Source: Acidiphilium acidophilum (GTDB lineage Bacteria > Pseudomonadota > Alphaproteobacteria > Acetobacterales > Acetobacteraceae). Taken from it: a stretch of 64,000 bases of DNA. Made by a program: the position numbers and the translations under genes. The first letter of the stretch is position 1, and each line of letters begins with the position of its first letter. Positions 50,358-59,809 of the stretch are shown piece after piece. The stretch covers positions 2,897,501-2,961,500 of the forward strand of contig NZ_JAWXYB010000018.1 of the NCBI RefSeq assembly GCF_033842475.1, in the 5' to 3' direction. Below the pieces are notes generated by a model. The model did no database searches and was not told the DNA's origin. It saw only the letters and a list, made by a program, of their open reading frames with translations.

Positions 50358-51245
50358 ATGCGATACCGCCTGACCCACAGCACACTCTATACCTACCAGA
50401 CCAAAGCGATCCGGGCGCGGCATTTCCTGCATCTGCTGCCCCGCGCCCGCCCCGGCCAGATCCTCGACGTCGCCACCCTCGCGATCGAACCCGCCCCGTC
50501 GGACCGGTATGACGAGTTCGACTATTTCGGCAACCGCATCACCTCGGTCGATATCGACGCGCCGCACGACATGTTTCACGCCACCGTCCGCGCCGACATC
50601 CTGCTCGACCCGCGCCCGCCGCTGGAGCATGCCGGACTCGCCTGGGAGTCGATTGCAAACGACACGGCCCTGCCCCCGGACATTGCCGAGTTCGCGGTGC
50701 CCACACGGCTGACCGGCGCGGATGACGGGGTGCTGGCCCTCGCGCGCCGGCATTTCACCCCGCAGGCGGACATGATGGCCGCGACCGCCGGGCTCAGCCA
50801 TCATCTCTACGAGATCTTCCGCTACCGCTCCGGCGTCACCTCGGTCACCACGACCGGCCCGGCGGCGCTCGCGAAGCGCGAAGGGGTCTGTCAGGATTAC
50901 GCCCAGGCGATGCTGGCCTGCCTGCGCGCGATCGGCCTGCCAGCGCGCTACGTCTCGGGCTATCTGCGCAGCCAGACCGTGAGTCCCGACTCCGGCAATC
51001 CTGACTCCGGCTATTCCGGTGCGGAGCAGACCCATGCCTGGGTCTCGGTCTGGTTCGGCCCGCAGCACGGCTGGGTCGATTTCGACCCGACCAACGATCT
51101 CATCGTCGCGGGGGAGCACGTCACCCTCGCCTGGGGGCGCGACTTCACCGATGTCAGCCCGACCTGCGGCATCATTCTCGGTGGCCGGCGTCATACCCTG
51201 AAAGTCAGCGTCGTGCTCGCCCCGGTGGCGGACCACCCGGCGTGA
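50358..51245 (+). CDS. Transglutaminase-like cysteine peptidase-fold protein
   Basis: 295 residues with the same two-domain plan as the protein at 49160: an N-terminal beta domain (YRLTHSTLYTYQT) and a core with C178 (REGVCQDYAQ), H226 (QTHAWVSVWFG) and D243 (VDFDPTND). A short insert with DSGNPDSGYSG lies between the core strands. ATG 50358 is preferred over 50319. Followed after 45 nt by the amidoligase fusion. Confidence 0.85.
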   Translation: MRYRLTHSTLYTYQTKAIRARHFLHLLPRARPGQILDVATLAIEPAPSDRYDEFDYFGNRITSVDIDAPHDMFHATVRADILLDPRPPLEHAGLAWESIANDTALPPDIAEFAVPTRLTGADDGVLALARRHFTPQADMMAATAGLSHHLYEIFRYRSGVTSVTTTGPAALAKREGVCQDYAQAMLACLRAIGLPARYVSGYLRSQTVSPDSGNPDSGYSGAEQTHAWVSVWFGPQHGWVDFDPTNDLIVAGEHVTLAWGRDFTDVSPTCGIILGGRRHTLKVSVVLAPVADHPA

Positions 51246-51290
51246 ACCACCCAAAATGACCCGCTCCACCCCCCGTCACAAAGGCAATGC

Positions 51291-54200
51291 ATGTCGATCC
51301 AAGTCGCCCTGACGCATCGCACCAGCTACAAATACGACCGTCCGGTGCGGCTGGGACCGCAGACCATCCGCCTCCGCCCGGCGCCCTACGCCCGCACGCC
51401 CATCCTCGCCTACACGCTGGCAGTCGCGCCGAAACCCCATTTCCTCAACTGGCTGCAGGACCCGCAGGGCAATTTCCTCGCCCGGGTGGTGTTCCCCGAA
51501 GCGGTCACCGAATTCAGCGTCACGGTCGACCTGATCGCCGATATGGCAACGATCAACCCGTTCGATTTCTTTCTCGAACCCGAAGCCGAGACCTGGCCCT
51601 TCGCCTACGACCCGGTGCTGGAACAGGAACTCGCCCCGTTCCGCCGCACCGAAACCCCCGGCCCCCTGCTCGCCGCCCTGATCGAACAGGGCGCCGCGAT
51701 CGAGGCGAGCACGGTGAACAAGCTGGTCGCGCTCAACGCGCTGGTGCAATCCCGCGTCGCCTATGTGGTGCGGATGGAACCCGGCGTCTGGTCGCCCGAG
51801 CACACCCTCGCCGAAGCGCGCGGGTCCTGCCGCGATTCCGCCTGGCTGCTGGTGCACCTGCTGCGCCATCTCGGCTTCGCCGCCCGCTTCTGCTCGGGCT
51901 ACCTGATCCAGCTGGTCGCCGATGTGAAACCGGTCGAGGGCCCCGCCGGCCCGACCGAGGATTTCACCGATCTTCACGCCTGGGCCGAGGTCTATCTCCC
52001 CGGCGCGGGCTGGATCGGGCTCGATGCCACGTCCGGATTGCTGACCGGCGAGGGCCATATCCCGCTGGCCGCCAGCCCGGACCCGATCTCCGCCGCGCCG
52101 ATCTCGGGCGGGGTCGAACCCGCCGGCGTCGAATTCGATTTCGCCATGACGATCCGCCGGATCGAACAGACCCCGCGCGTCACCCGCCCCTATGACGAGG
52201 CCGATTGGCAGGCGATCCTCGCGATGGGCCAGCGGGTCGATGCCGCCCTTGCGGTGAACGATGTCCGCCTCACCATGGGCGGCGAACCCACCTTCGTCTC
52301 CGCCACCGATATCGACGCCCCGGAATGGAACATCGATGCGCTCGGCCCGACCAAGCGCACCATGGCCGGGCGCCTGCTCCGCCGGATCGCCCCGGTCTGG
52401 GCGCAAGGTGCCGTGCTGCAATACGCGCAGGGCAAGCTCTACCCGGGCGAGCCGCTGCCGCGCTGGGCGCTCCACGCCTTCTGGCGCGAGGATGGCGAAC
52501 CGGTCTGGCAGAACCCGGCCCTGCTCGCGAGCGACGACGATATCGCGGATCACCCCGGCGACGCCACCGCCGCAACCGCAACCGCCTTCGCCACCGCCCT
52601 TGCCGAAGCGCTGGGGATCGACCCCGCCTTCGTGATGCAAGCCTACGAGGACGTGCATTACTACCTCTGGCGCGAGTCGAAACTCCCCGCCAATGTCCGC
52701 GCCGAAGCGAGCCGGATCGCCGACCCGATTGAGCGCGCCCGCCTCGCCCGCCTGTTCACCGGCGACCTCACCGCCCCGAGCGGTGCCGTCCTGCCGCTGC
52801 GGCGGGTCGCCGATGGTGCCGCCCGGCTCTGGCAATCCGCCCGGTGGACCCTGCGCGGCGGCGACCTCGTGCTGATCCCCGGCGATTCCCCGATCGGCCT
52901 GCGCCTCCCGCTCGACCAATTGCCCTGGGAAGACCCCGCCGAGACCGAAACCGACATCCCCGACGATCCTTTCGCCCCGCACCCCCGGCTGCCCTCGGCG
53001 GCGGCGCTCCACGCCGGTCTCCCCACCGCGCCGGTCGCCGCCCTGCCGCAGAAGCTGCGCGGCGAAGCCCCCGGCATCGTCCGCACCGCCCTCGCGGTCG
53101 AGGCACGCGGCGGGTACCTGCACGTGTTTCTGCCCCCGCTTGCCGCCGTCGAGGATTTTCTGGTCCTGATTGCCGCGATCGAGAAAACCGCCGCCGCCTC
53201 CGGCCGCCGGATTTTCCTCGAAGGCTACCAGCCGCCGGACGATCCCCGCCTGCTCAGCTTTTCGGTCACCCCCGACCCCGGCGTGATCGAAGTCAACCTG
53301 CCCCCCGCCGCGACCTGGCCCACTCTGGTCCACCGCACCCTCGAACTCTATGAATTCGCCCGCGAAACCGGCCTCGCCGCCGAGAAATTCATGCTCGATG
53401 GCCGCCATGTCGGCACCGGCGGCGGCAACCACGTGGTCATGGGGGCCGCCGAGGCCGCCGACAGCCCGTTTCTCCGCCGGCCGGACCTGCTGAAATCCCT
53501 GCTCGGCTTCTGGCATAACCACCCCAGCCTGTCCTATCTGTTTTCCGGCCTGTTCATCGGCCCCTCCAGCCAGCACCCGCGGATCGACGAAGCGCGTGAC
53601 GACACCGTGCTGGAACTCGAAACCGCGTTCCGCCAGATCAAACCGGGCGAGGAAACCGCGCCCTGGGTGATCGACCGGCTGCTGCGCAACATTCTGTGCG
53701 ACATGACCGGCAATCTGCACCGCACCGAATTCTGCATCGACAAGCTCTACGCCCCCGGTGCCGCCTCGGGTCGGCGCGGCCTCGTCGAATTCCGCGCCTT
53801 CGAAATGCCGCCCGATGCGCGGATGTCGGTCGCCCAGGCCCTGCTGATGCGCGCCTGCGTCGCCGCATTCTGGCAGACCCCGTACGAGCGCCGGCTGATC
53901 CGCTGGGGCACCCGGCTCAACGACCGCTTCATGCTGCCGCACTACGTCGCCGCCGATCTGCGCGACGCGCTGGAGGAACTGGCGATGCGCGGCTTCGCGC
54001 TCGACCCCGCCTGGTTCGCGCCACATCAGGAATTCCGGTTCCCGAAACTCGGCGCGGTCACCATCGCCGGCATCGGGCTCGAACTGCGCCACGCGCTGGA
54101 ACCCTGGCACGTCCTCGGCGAGGAACAGAGCGGCTCCGGCACCGCCCGCTATGTCGACAGCGCGGTGGAGCGGGTGCAGGTCAAACTCACCGACTGGAAC

Positions 54201-54581
54201 GACGAGCGCTTCACCCTCGCCTGCAACGGCATCGCCGTTCCCCTCACCGAAACCGGCATCGCGGGCGAGCGCGTCGCCGGCATCCGCTTCAAGGCATGGT
54301 CGCCGCCCTCATCGCTCCACCCGATGATCAAGCCGCAAACCCCTCTGATCTTCGATGTGATCGACCAATGGACCGGTCGCGCCCTCGGCGGCATGACCCA
54401 TCACACCGTCCATCCCGGCGGACGCGGCTACGAGAAATTCCCGGTCAACGCCAACGAGGCCGAAGCCCGCCGCCGCTCCCGCTTCCTTGCCTTCGGCCAC
54501 ACGCCGGGCGAGATCGAACCGGTCACCGGCGCGGTCTCGGCGGAACACCCGATCACCCTCGATCTCCGCCGCTTCGCTTAG
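51291..54581 (+). CDS. Transglutaminase core fused to DUF2126 putative amidoligase
   Basis: 1096 residues, cytoplasmic. Residues about 1-290 are a transglutaminase N-domain plus core with the triad C180 (RGSCRDSAW), H229 (DLHAWAEVYLPGAGW) and D245 (GLDATSG). From about 315 the DUF2126 part begins (VRLTMGGEPTFVSATD), with conserved DGRHVGTGGGNHVVMG, HPSLSYLFSGLFIGPSSQHPR and VEFRAFEMPPDARM. Pfam describes DUF2126 as a putative amidoligase, and comparative work placed it with glutamine-synthetase-like COOH-NH2 ligases. The fusion of a peptide-bond-cleaving or transferring domain with a ligase suggests a peptide tag or small-peptide modification cycle. The usual partners, an alpha-E (DUF403) protein and a circularly permuted ATP-grasp, are not in the window. 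Confidence 0.85.
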   Translation: MSIQVALTHRTSYKYDRPVRLGPQTIRLRPAPYARTPILAYTLAVAPKPHFLNWLQDPQGNFLARVVFPEAVTEFSVTVDLIADMATINPFDFFLEPEAETWPFAYDPVLEQELAPFRRTETPGPLLAALIEQGAAIEASTVNKLVALNALVQSRVAYVVRMEPGVWSPEHTLAEARGSCRDSAWLLVHLLRHLGFAARFCSGYLIQLVADVKPVEGPAGPTEDFTDLHAWAEVYLPGAGWIGLDATSGLLTGEGHIPLAASPDPISAAPISGGVEPAGVEFDFAMTIRRIEQTPRVTRPYDEADWQAILAMGQRVDAALAVNDVRLTMGGEPTFVSATDIDAPEWNIDALGPTKRTMAGRLLRRIAPVWAQGAVLQYAQGKLYPGEPLPRWALHAFWREDGEPVWQNPALLASDDDIADHPGDATAATATAFATALAEALGIDPAFVMQAYEDVHYYLWRESKLPANVRAEASRIADPIERARLARLFTGDLTAPSGAVLPLRRVADGAARLWQSARWTLRGGDLVLIPGDSPIGLRLPLDQLPWEDPAETETDIPDDPFAPHPRLPSAAALHAGLPTAPVAALPQKLRGEAPGIVRTALAVEARGGYLHVFLPPLAAVEDFLVLIAAIEKTAAASGRRIFLEGYQPPDDPRLLSFSVTPDPGVIEVNLPPAATWPTLVHRTLELYEFARETGLAAEKFMLDGRHVGTGGGNHVVMGAAEAADSPFLRRPDLLKSLLGFWHNHPSLSYLFSGLFIGPSSQHPRIDEARDDTVLELETAFRQIKPGEETAPWVIDRLLRNILCDMTGNLHRTEFCIDKLYAPGAASGRRGLVEFRAFEMPPDARMSVAQALLMRACVAAFWQTPYERRLIRWGTRLNDRFMLPHYVAADLRDALEELAMRGFALDPAWFAPHQEFRFPKLGAVTIAGIGLELRHALEPWHVLGEEQSGSGTARYVDSAVERVQVKLTDWNDERFTLACNGIAVPLTETGIAGERVAGIRFKAWSPPSSLHPMIKPQTPLIFDVIDQWTGRALGGMTHHTVHPGGRGYEKFPVNANEAEARRRSRFLAFGHTPGEIEPVTGAVSAEHPITLDLRRFA

Positions 54582-54590
54582 GAAAGAAGA

Positions 54591-54706
54591 CTTCTTTTTT
54601 GTAAAAAAGAAGCAAAAAACTTCCATGAGTCAGGGCAAGGGCGGCTTCACCGGCACGGGCCCAGAGGAACAAAGTTTTTTTGCTTCTTTTTTTTCAAAAA
54701 AAGAAG
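54591..54706. repeat. 116-bp bipalindromic MITE-like element, copy C
   Basis: First palindrome 54591-54612 (CTTC, T-tract, A-tract, GAAG), second 54683-54706, with a GC-rich middle. Same 116-bp length as copy B. The palindrome arms differ from copy B at paired positions (C-G for G-C), so base pairing is preserved. It fills the gap between two convergent genes and may act there as a bidirectional terminator. Confidence 0.8.
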
Positions 54707-54715
54707 TCTGCTACC

Positions 54716-55675
54716 CTAATCCCGTTCAACCGCCGCAAACAGCATCGACTTGAACCCCCCGATATCGATCCGGCGGATCACATCGATGCCGGGCCCAGCA
54801 TGCCGCCATGCCGGATCGGAATTATCCCCGCCCGCGACGCCGAGCAGATCAACGAGGGTAGCACCCCGCGCATATCCTTCGGTCGGCACCGCGACGCGCG
54901 CATCGACCCGATCGGTGACGATCCGGTCATCGAGCGCCACCGCCATCGCCACCGGATCGGGCAGCGGCAATCCCGGCTCCGCCTGGGTTCCGGTCGCGGC
55001 GCGCAGCGCGGTTTCCGAACATGCCATCGCGAACCGGGCGGCTTCATGGGACGAGCCGCGCAACCGCGCCATGTCGGCCTGATCGAGGCAGGCGGCATCG
55101 CGCGACAGATCCCACCCCACCAGCGTGATCGCCATACCGGACTCCAGCACGATCGCCGCCGCCTCGGGATCGCACCAGATATTATATTCCGCCGCCGGGG
55201 TGACATTGCCGATACCGCCGGGATTGCCGCCCATTATCGTGCAATGGCGCACCCATTGCGCGAGGCGCGGCTCCAGCCGCAATGCCAGCGCCACATTGGT
55301 CAGCGGCCCGAGGGTGACGAGGTCGATCGCCCCCGGCGCCTCGCCGAACCGGCGCACCAGTTCCACCGCGCCATGCCCCGGCGTGACACCGTGGACCGGG
55401 GCGGGGAATCCCGCATCGCCCAGCCCGTCGATCCCGTGGAAATAGCTCGCATCCGCCCGCGGCTTGACCAAAGGCCGGTCCGCCCCCTCGAAAACCGGAA
55501 TCGCCGCGCCGCACAGATCGAGCACGATCCGCGCATTGACCGACCCCTGCGCCACCGCGACATTGCCGCTGACGATGGTGATGGCATCGACGATCACCCC
55601 CGGCGCGCGGAGCGCCATGATCAGGGCGATCGCATCGTCCGAGGCGGTATCGGTATCGATGATGATATGGCGCAT
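54716..55675 (-). CDS. Nucleoside hydrolase
   Basis: 319 residues of the IU-nucleoside hydrolase fold that cleaves the N-glycosidic bond of ribonucleosides. The Ca-binding DTDTASDD motif is at residues 7-14, followed by VTLGPLTNVALAL, HCTIMGGNPGG and EYNIWCDPEAA; these match the family. The ATG overlaps the stop of the AMP nucleosidase gene (TGATG), so the two act in one purine-salvage or catabolic unit. Base specificity is not evident. Confidence 0.9.
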   Translation of the reverse strand: MRHIIIDTDTASDDAIALIMALRAPGVIVDAITIVSGNVAVAQGSVNARIVLDLCGAAIPVFEGADRPLVKPRADASYFHGIDGLGDAGFPAPVHGVTPGHGAVELVRRFGEAPGAIDLVTLGPLTNVALALRLEPRLAQWVRHCTIMGGNPGGIGNVTPAAEYNIWCDPEAAAIVLESGMAITLVGWDLSRDAACLDQADMARLRGSSHEAARFAMACSETALRAATGTQAEPGLPLPDPVAMAVALDDRIVTDRVDARVAVPTEGYARGATLVDLLGVAGGDNSDPAWRHAGPGIDVIRRIDIGGFKSMLFAAVERD

Positions 55676-57186
55676 CACCGGAACCCGGGTTCCACGAACC
55701 CGCGCAGCTTGCGCGAATGGAGCCGCTCGACCCCCTGCCGGCGCAGAATGTTCATCGCCTCGATCCCGATCATGATGTGCTGGTCGATACTGGTCCGGTA
55801 GAACTCATTGGCCATGCCGCGCAGCTTGAGCTGCCCGTGAACCGGCCGGTCGGACACGCAGAGCAGGGTGCCGTAGGGCACCCGGAAACGAAACCCGTTC
55901 GCCGCCACGGTCGCCGATTCCATGTCCACCGCGATCGCCCGGCTGCGGTTGAACGCGGCGAAATAGGTACCGAGCTGGATTTCCCAGTTCCGGTTGTCGG
56001 TGGTCGCGACCGTGCCGGTCCGCAGCCGGGTTTTCAGCTCATGGTCGCGCAGCCCTGTGACCAGCGAGGTCGCTTCGGCGAGTGCGACCTGAACCTCCGC
56101 AATCGCGGGCACCGGCACCCAGAGCGGCAGATCGTCGTCGAGCACATGATCGGCGCGCACATAGCCGTGCGCCAGCACATAATCGCCGAGCACCTGCCCC
56201 CGGCGCAGCCCGGCGCAATGCCCGACCATCAGCCAGCAATGCGGGCGCAGCACCGCGATATGATCGGTGATGGTCTTCGCATTGCTCGGCCCGACCCCGA
56301 TATTGACCAGCGTGATCCCATCCCCGCCCGCCCGCTTCAAATGGTACGCCGGCATCTGCGGCAGATCGCGGCTGAACGCATCGGCGTCGATCGTCTCGCC
56401 CGGTGCCGTCACCCGGTCGCCGGGACCGACGAACCCGGTCACCTCGCCGGAGGCGAGCATCGACCGGGCATAGTCGATGAAGGCGTCGGCATAGCGCTGG
56501 TAATTGGTGAACAGCACGAAGGACTGAAAATGCCCCGGCGCGGTGCCGGTGTAATGGTGCAGCCGGGCGATCGAATAATCGACCCGCTCGGCGGTGAACA
56601 GCGAGAGCGGATTGGGCGCATCGGGGAGCGGGCGCGTCGCGCTGTTGGCGATGGAATCATTGATCGCCCACAAATCCGGCCGGGTCGCCCGGTCGAGCAG
56701 CGTATCGTAATCGAAGCCCGAAGCCGCGCCCGAAACATCCGGTGCCGCGAAAGCGATCGGGATCGGCGTGTCGCTCGGGCCGACATGAACCGCACAGCCG
56801 TGGTGATGCATCAGGTGGCCGATCTGCTCGGTATAGTAATCGGCGAAAATATCCGGGCGGGTCAGGGTGCTGCCATAAATGCCGGGTTCGAGAAACACCC
56901 CGTGCGAGAGCCGCGCATCGACATTCAGTTGCGCGGGCGTGACCCGGAAGGCGACATACGGGTAGGGCGCGGCAACCGGTGCGGTGCCCGCCGGATCGGC
57001 CATGGCGGCGGCGAAGCCCTGCCGGATCAGCGCGACGCTGCGATCATAGATCCGGCGGATCGCCGCGACCGCCGCCTCCGCGTCATCATAAGCGGTGAGG
57101 CGCTCGAACGCCGGCTCGGCACCACCCGGCATCATGAACCCCACCCGGCCCGGTTGCAGCCGGCGTGTCGTTCGATCGTCAGGCAC
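55675..57186 (-). CDS. amn: AMP nucleosidase
   Basis: 503 residues; hydrolyses AMP to adenine and ribose-5-phosphate. Its N-terminal Amn domain (PYVAFRVTPAQLNVDARLSHG region) and C-terminal PNP/UDP-type phosphorylase fold (TLVNIGVGPSNAKTITDHIAVLRPHCWLMVGHCAGLR, later DMESATVAANGFRF) are both present. The GTG start at 57186 gives the full length; ATG 57135 is possible. Coupled to the nucleoside hydrolase downstream. Confidence 0.92.
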   Translation of the reverse strand: MPDDRTTRRLQPGRVGFMMPGGAEPAFERLTAYDDAEAAVAAIRRIYDRSVALIRQGFAAAMADPAGTAPVAAPYPYVAFRVTPAQLNVDARLSHGVFLEPGIYGSTLTRPDIFADYYTEQIGHLMHHHGCAVHVGPSDTPIPIAFAAPDVSGAASGFDYDTLLDRATRPDLWAINDSIANSATRPLPDAPNPLSLFTAERVDYSIARLHHYTGTAPGHFQSFVLFTNYQRYADAFIDYARSMLASGEVTGFVGPGDRVTAPGETIDADAFSRDLPQMPAYHLKRAGGDGITLVNIGVGPSNAKTITDHIAVLRPHCWLMVGHCAGLRRGQVLGDYVLAHGYVRADHVLDDDLPLWVPVPAIAEVQVALAEATSLVTGLRDHELKTRLRTGTVATTDNRNWEIQLGTYFAAFNRSRAIAVDMESATVAANGFRFRVPYGTLLCVSDRPVHGQLKLRGMANEFYRTSIDQHIMIGIEAMNILRRQGVERLHSRKLRGFVEPGFR

Positions 57187-57293
57187 CGTCGCGTCGCGAT
57201 GTTCATGGCCAACCTATAAGCGATCCCGCCCGGAATGTTGAGCACACCCCTCGCGTCCGGCACCCGCTTGCGAGGGCGGGCGGATTACGCCAA

Positions 57294-57308
57294 TGTGATC
57301 GTGTCACA
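57294..57308. promoter_or_regulatory. Possible regulator site upstream of the amidase gene
   Basis: TGTGA-TCGTG-TCACA is a perfect dyad with 5-bp arms, 98 bp before amiE and 108 bp before amn. It resembles a CRP/FNR-type half-site pair, but the spacer is 5 instead of 6 bp. Confidence 0.3.
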
Positions 57309-57405
57309 CGGATCATCACAATAACCGGAATCGAAGGGCAGAGCGCCGCAGCGCGCGCGACCCCTCGACATTTTTTCATCATTCCCCGATCCGGAGACGA
57401 TACCG

Positions 57406-58449
57406 ATGATTCATGGCGATATTTCCAGCAGCAACGACACGGTCGGCGTGGCCGTCGTCAACTATAAAATGCCGCGTCTGCATACCCGCGCCGAAGTGCT
57501 GGCCAATGCACAGAAGATCGCGGACATGGTGGTCGGCATGAAGACCGGCCTGCCCGGCATGGACCTCGTGGTGTTTCCCGAATACTCGACCCACGGCATC
57601 ATGTACGACAGCGCCGAGATGTACGAAACCGCCTCGTCCTGCCCCGGCGAGGAAACCGAGATCTTCGCCGCCGCCTGCCGCAAAGCCCGGGTCTGGGGCG
57701 TATTTTCGCTGACCGGCGAACGCCATGAGGATCACCCGAACAAAGCGCCTTACAACACCCTCATCCTGATGAACGATGCCGGCGAGATCGTGCAGAAATA
57801 CCGCAAGATCATGCCCTGGGTTCCGATCGAAGGCTGGTATCCCGGCGACTGCACCTATATGAGCCCCGGGCCGAAAGGCCTGAAAATCAGCCTGATCATC
57901 TGCGATGACGGCAACTACCCCGAAATCTGGCGCGACTGCGCCATGAAGGGCGCCGAACTCATCGTGCGCTGCCAGGGCTACATGTACCCCGCCAAGGACC
58001 AGCAGATCATTATGGCCAAAGCGATGGCCTGGGCCAACAACACCTATGTCGCGGTCGCCAACGCCACCGGGTTCGACGGCGTCTATTCCTATTTCGGCCA
58101 TTCCGCGATCATCGGGTTCGATGGCCGCACCCTCGGCGAATGCGGCACCGAGGAATACGGCATCAATTACGCCCAGCTTTCGGTCTCCCTGATCCGCGAT
58201 GCCCGCCGCACCATGCAGAGCGAAAACCACATCTTCAAGCTGCTGCACCGGGGCTACACCGGCAAGATCAATTCCGGCGAAGGCGTTACCGGTGTTGCGG
58301 AATGTCCCTACGATTTCTACCGGAAATGGATCAGCGACCCCGAAGGCACCCGCGACATGGTGGAGGCCATGACCCGCCCCACCGTCGGCGTCGAGGAATG
58401 CCCGATCGAGGGCCTGCCCAACCAGAGCAACCGCGCGGCCCCCGGCTGA
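57406..58449 (+). CDS. amiE: Aliphatic amidase
   Basis: Nitrilase-superfamily enzyme that hydrolyses short aliphatic amides to acid and ammonia. The catalytic triad is E59 (FPEYSTHG), K134 (YRKIMPW) and C166 ([21 protein letters not shown]), identical in position to Pseudomonas AmiE; 347 residues is the family length. GGAGA precedes the ATG. No amide-ABC transporter or AmiC/AmiR regulator is adjacent. Confidence 0.94.
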   Translation: MIHGDISSSNDTVGVAVVNYKMPRLHTRAEVLANAQKIADMVVGMKTGLPGMDLVVFPEYSTHGIMYDSAEMYETASSCPGEETEIFAAACRKARVWGVFSLTGERHEDHPNKAPYNTLILMNDAGEIVQKYRKIMPWVPIEGWYPGDCTYMSPGPKGLKISLIICDDGNYPEIWRDCAMKGAELIVRCQGYMYPAKDQQIIMAKAMAWANNTYVAVANATGFDGVYSYFGHSAIIGFDGRTLGECGTEEYGINYAQLSVSLIRDARRTMQSENHIFKLLHRGYTGKINSGEGVTGVAECPYDFYRKWISDPEGTRDMVEAMTRPTVGVEECPIEGLPNQSNRAAPG

Positions 58450-58480
58450 AGCCGCGCGTCCCGAAGCGAAGGGTGCCGGG

Positions 58481-59113
58481 CTACAGCACCGGCACCGTCG
58501 TGCTGAACGCCTCCCGCTGCATCAGCCGCTCATAGAGCGCCGCCAGTTTGGGATATTTGTCCTGCCAGCGAAAATCGTCGCTGAACCGCAGCCCGACATA
58601 ACCGAGCGCGCTCGCCACCCCGATCTCGGCGACGCCGAGCCGGTCGCCATGATAGAAGTCCCGCGCGCCCAGTTCGTCGTTCAAAGCCTGCAAGGCGCGA
58701 TGGATCTTGCCGAACTGCCGCTCCGACCACGCCGGATACTGCAATTCCTCGGGCCGCTTGCGCCGCTCGGAAAAAATCGCGAGGCTCGCATCCATCACCC
58801 CATCCGCCATCGCCTCCCAGCGCCGCACGATGATCCGCTCCTTGATCGCGCGCGGCAGCAACGGGTTTTCCTCGCTCCGGCTGTCGACATACTCGACGAT
58901 CACCCGCGAATCGAACAGCGCCGTCCCATCCGCCATCACCCAGACCGGAACCTTGCCGAGCGGATTGAGCGCGATGGTCCTGGTATCCTCGTTCCACGGC
59001 ACATCGAGCACCGCCTCGAACGGCACGCCCTTCTCCGCCGCGGCGATCCGCACCTTCCGGGCATAGGGGCTGGTGGTCGAGAAATAGAGTTTTTCGGCTG
59101 GCATCTGGTTCAT
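58481..59113 (-). CDS. Glutathione S-transferase family protein
   Basis: 210 residues: thioredoxin-like N-domain with LYFSTTSPYARKVRIAAAEKGV and the cis-Pro region NPLGKVPVWVM, then a helical C-domain (about 90-205). The catalytic Ser/Tyr-type position is in the STTSPYARK loop. Converges with amiE. Substrate unknown. Confidence 0.86.
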   Translation of the reverse strand: MNQMPAEKLYFSTTSPYARKVRIAAAEKGVPFEAVLDVPWNEDTRTIALNPLGKVPVWVMADGTALFDSRVIVEYVDSRSEENPLLPRAIKERIIVRRWEAMADGVMDASLAIFSERRKRPEELQYPAWSERQFGKIHRALQALNDELGARDFYHGDRLGVAEIGVASALGYVGLRFSDDFRWQDKYPKLAALYERLMQREAFSTTVPVL

Positions 59114-59184
59114 CGGGATTCCTGAAAGATATATTCCGGACCCTGAATGCCAGCCTTCGTCTCATCGTGGCAAGGCCACCCGCG

Positions 59185-59808
59185 TCACCCCCGCCGGGAC
59201 TCTGCCCGCACGACCATCCCGACCGCCTGCCCCAGCACAGCCGCGAGCGCCGCCCGCTGCGCCGCCACGAGATCAGGCGCGGTCGGTCCCGCCAGAGGCG
59301 CGGTCGCGGTCAGCCGCCGCTGCGCCAGCGGGCGCTCGCTGATCCCGACCGGCTTTGCCACCACCAGCGTCAGCGCCGCCCGCGCGACGTGGGTGGTCGG
59401 GTCGGCCAGCAGCGTATCGAGCGTTCCCTCGACGATGACATCAGGCGTCAGCGCGCTGCCGTCGCCCACCACCGCCGCGAACCGGCCCGAAGCCTGCAAC
59501 CACGCGATCAGCGCCGCCGTGGTCGCCTGCGCCGGCGAGGTCGCCCACCGATTGTAATACCCGACATGCACGCTGCCATCGGCCAGTTGCGTGATCAGCC
59601 CCCGCTCGCTCAGCGTCGGCCCCGCGCTGATCCCGCGCACCAGCACCACGCCGCGCCCGCCCGCAACACCGCCCGAACCCGGCGGCGGCGGCGCCAGGGG
59701 CCAGTCGGACCGCGCGACATAGGGTTGCTTGGCCAGAATCCCGCCGCACCCGGCCAGGGCCAGCGGGGTTGCGAGCAGAACGTGGCGGCGCTTGAGGGTC
59801 ATGGGCAT
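59185..59808 (-). CDS. ABC-type transport auxiliary lipoprotein (PqiC/MlaD-associated)
   Basis: 207 residues with a signal peptide and lipobox LALAGC, then a mature domain typical of the auxiliary lipoprotein linked to MCE/MlaD transporters: VLVRGISAGPTLSERGLITQL, HVGYYNRWATSPAQAT, and RAALTLVV. It lies one base after the mlaD-like gene. It probably sits at the outer membrane and receives or guides lipid from the MCE protein. Confidence 0.82.
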   Translation of the reverse strand: MPMTLKRRHVLLATPLALAGCGGILAKQPYVARSDWPLAPPPPGSGGVAGGRGVVLVRGISAGPTLSERGLITQLADGSVHVGYYNRWATSPAQATTAALIAWLQASGRFAAVVGDGSALTPDVIVEGTLDTLLADPTTHVARAALTLVVAKPVGISERPLAQRRLTATAPLAGPTAPDLVAAQRAALAAVLGQAVGMVVRAESRRG

Positions 59809-59809
59809 G

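Noticed and set aside
51276-54110. 944-residue open frame on the minus strand
   Set aside because: It is antisense to the transglutaminase-amidoligase gene, which has clear conserved motifs. In high-GC DNA the opposite strand is often open; the sequence is Gly/Arg/Asp-rich without a recognisable domain.
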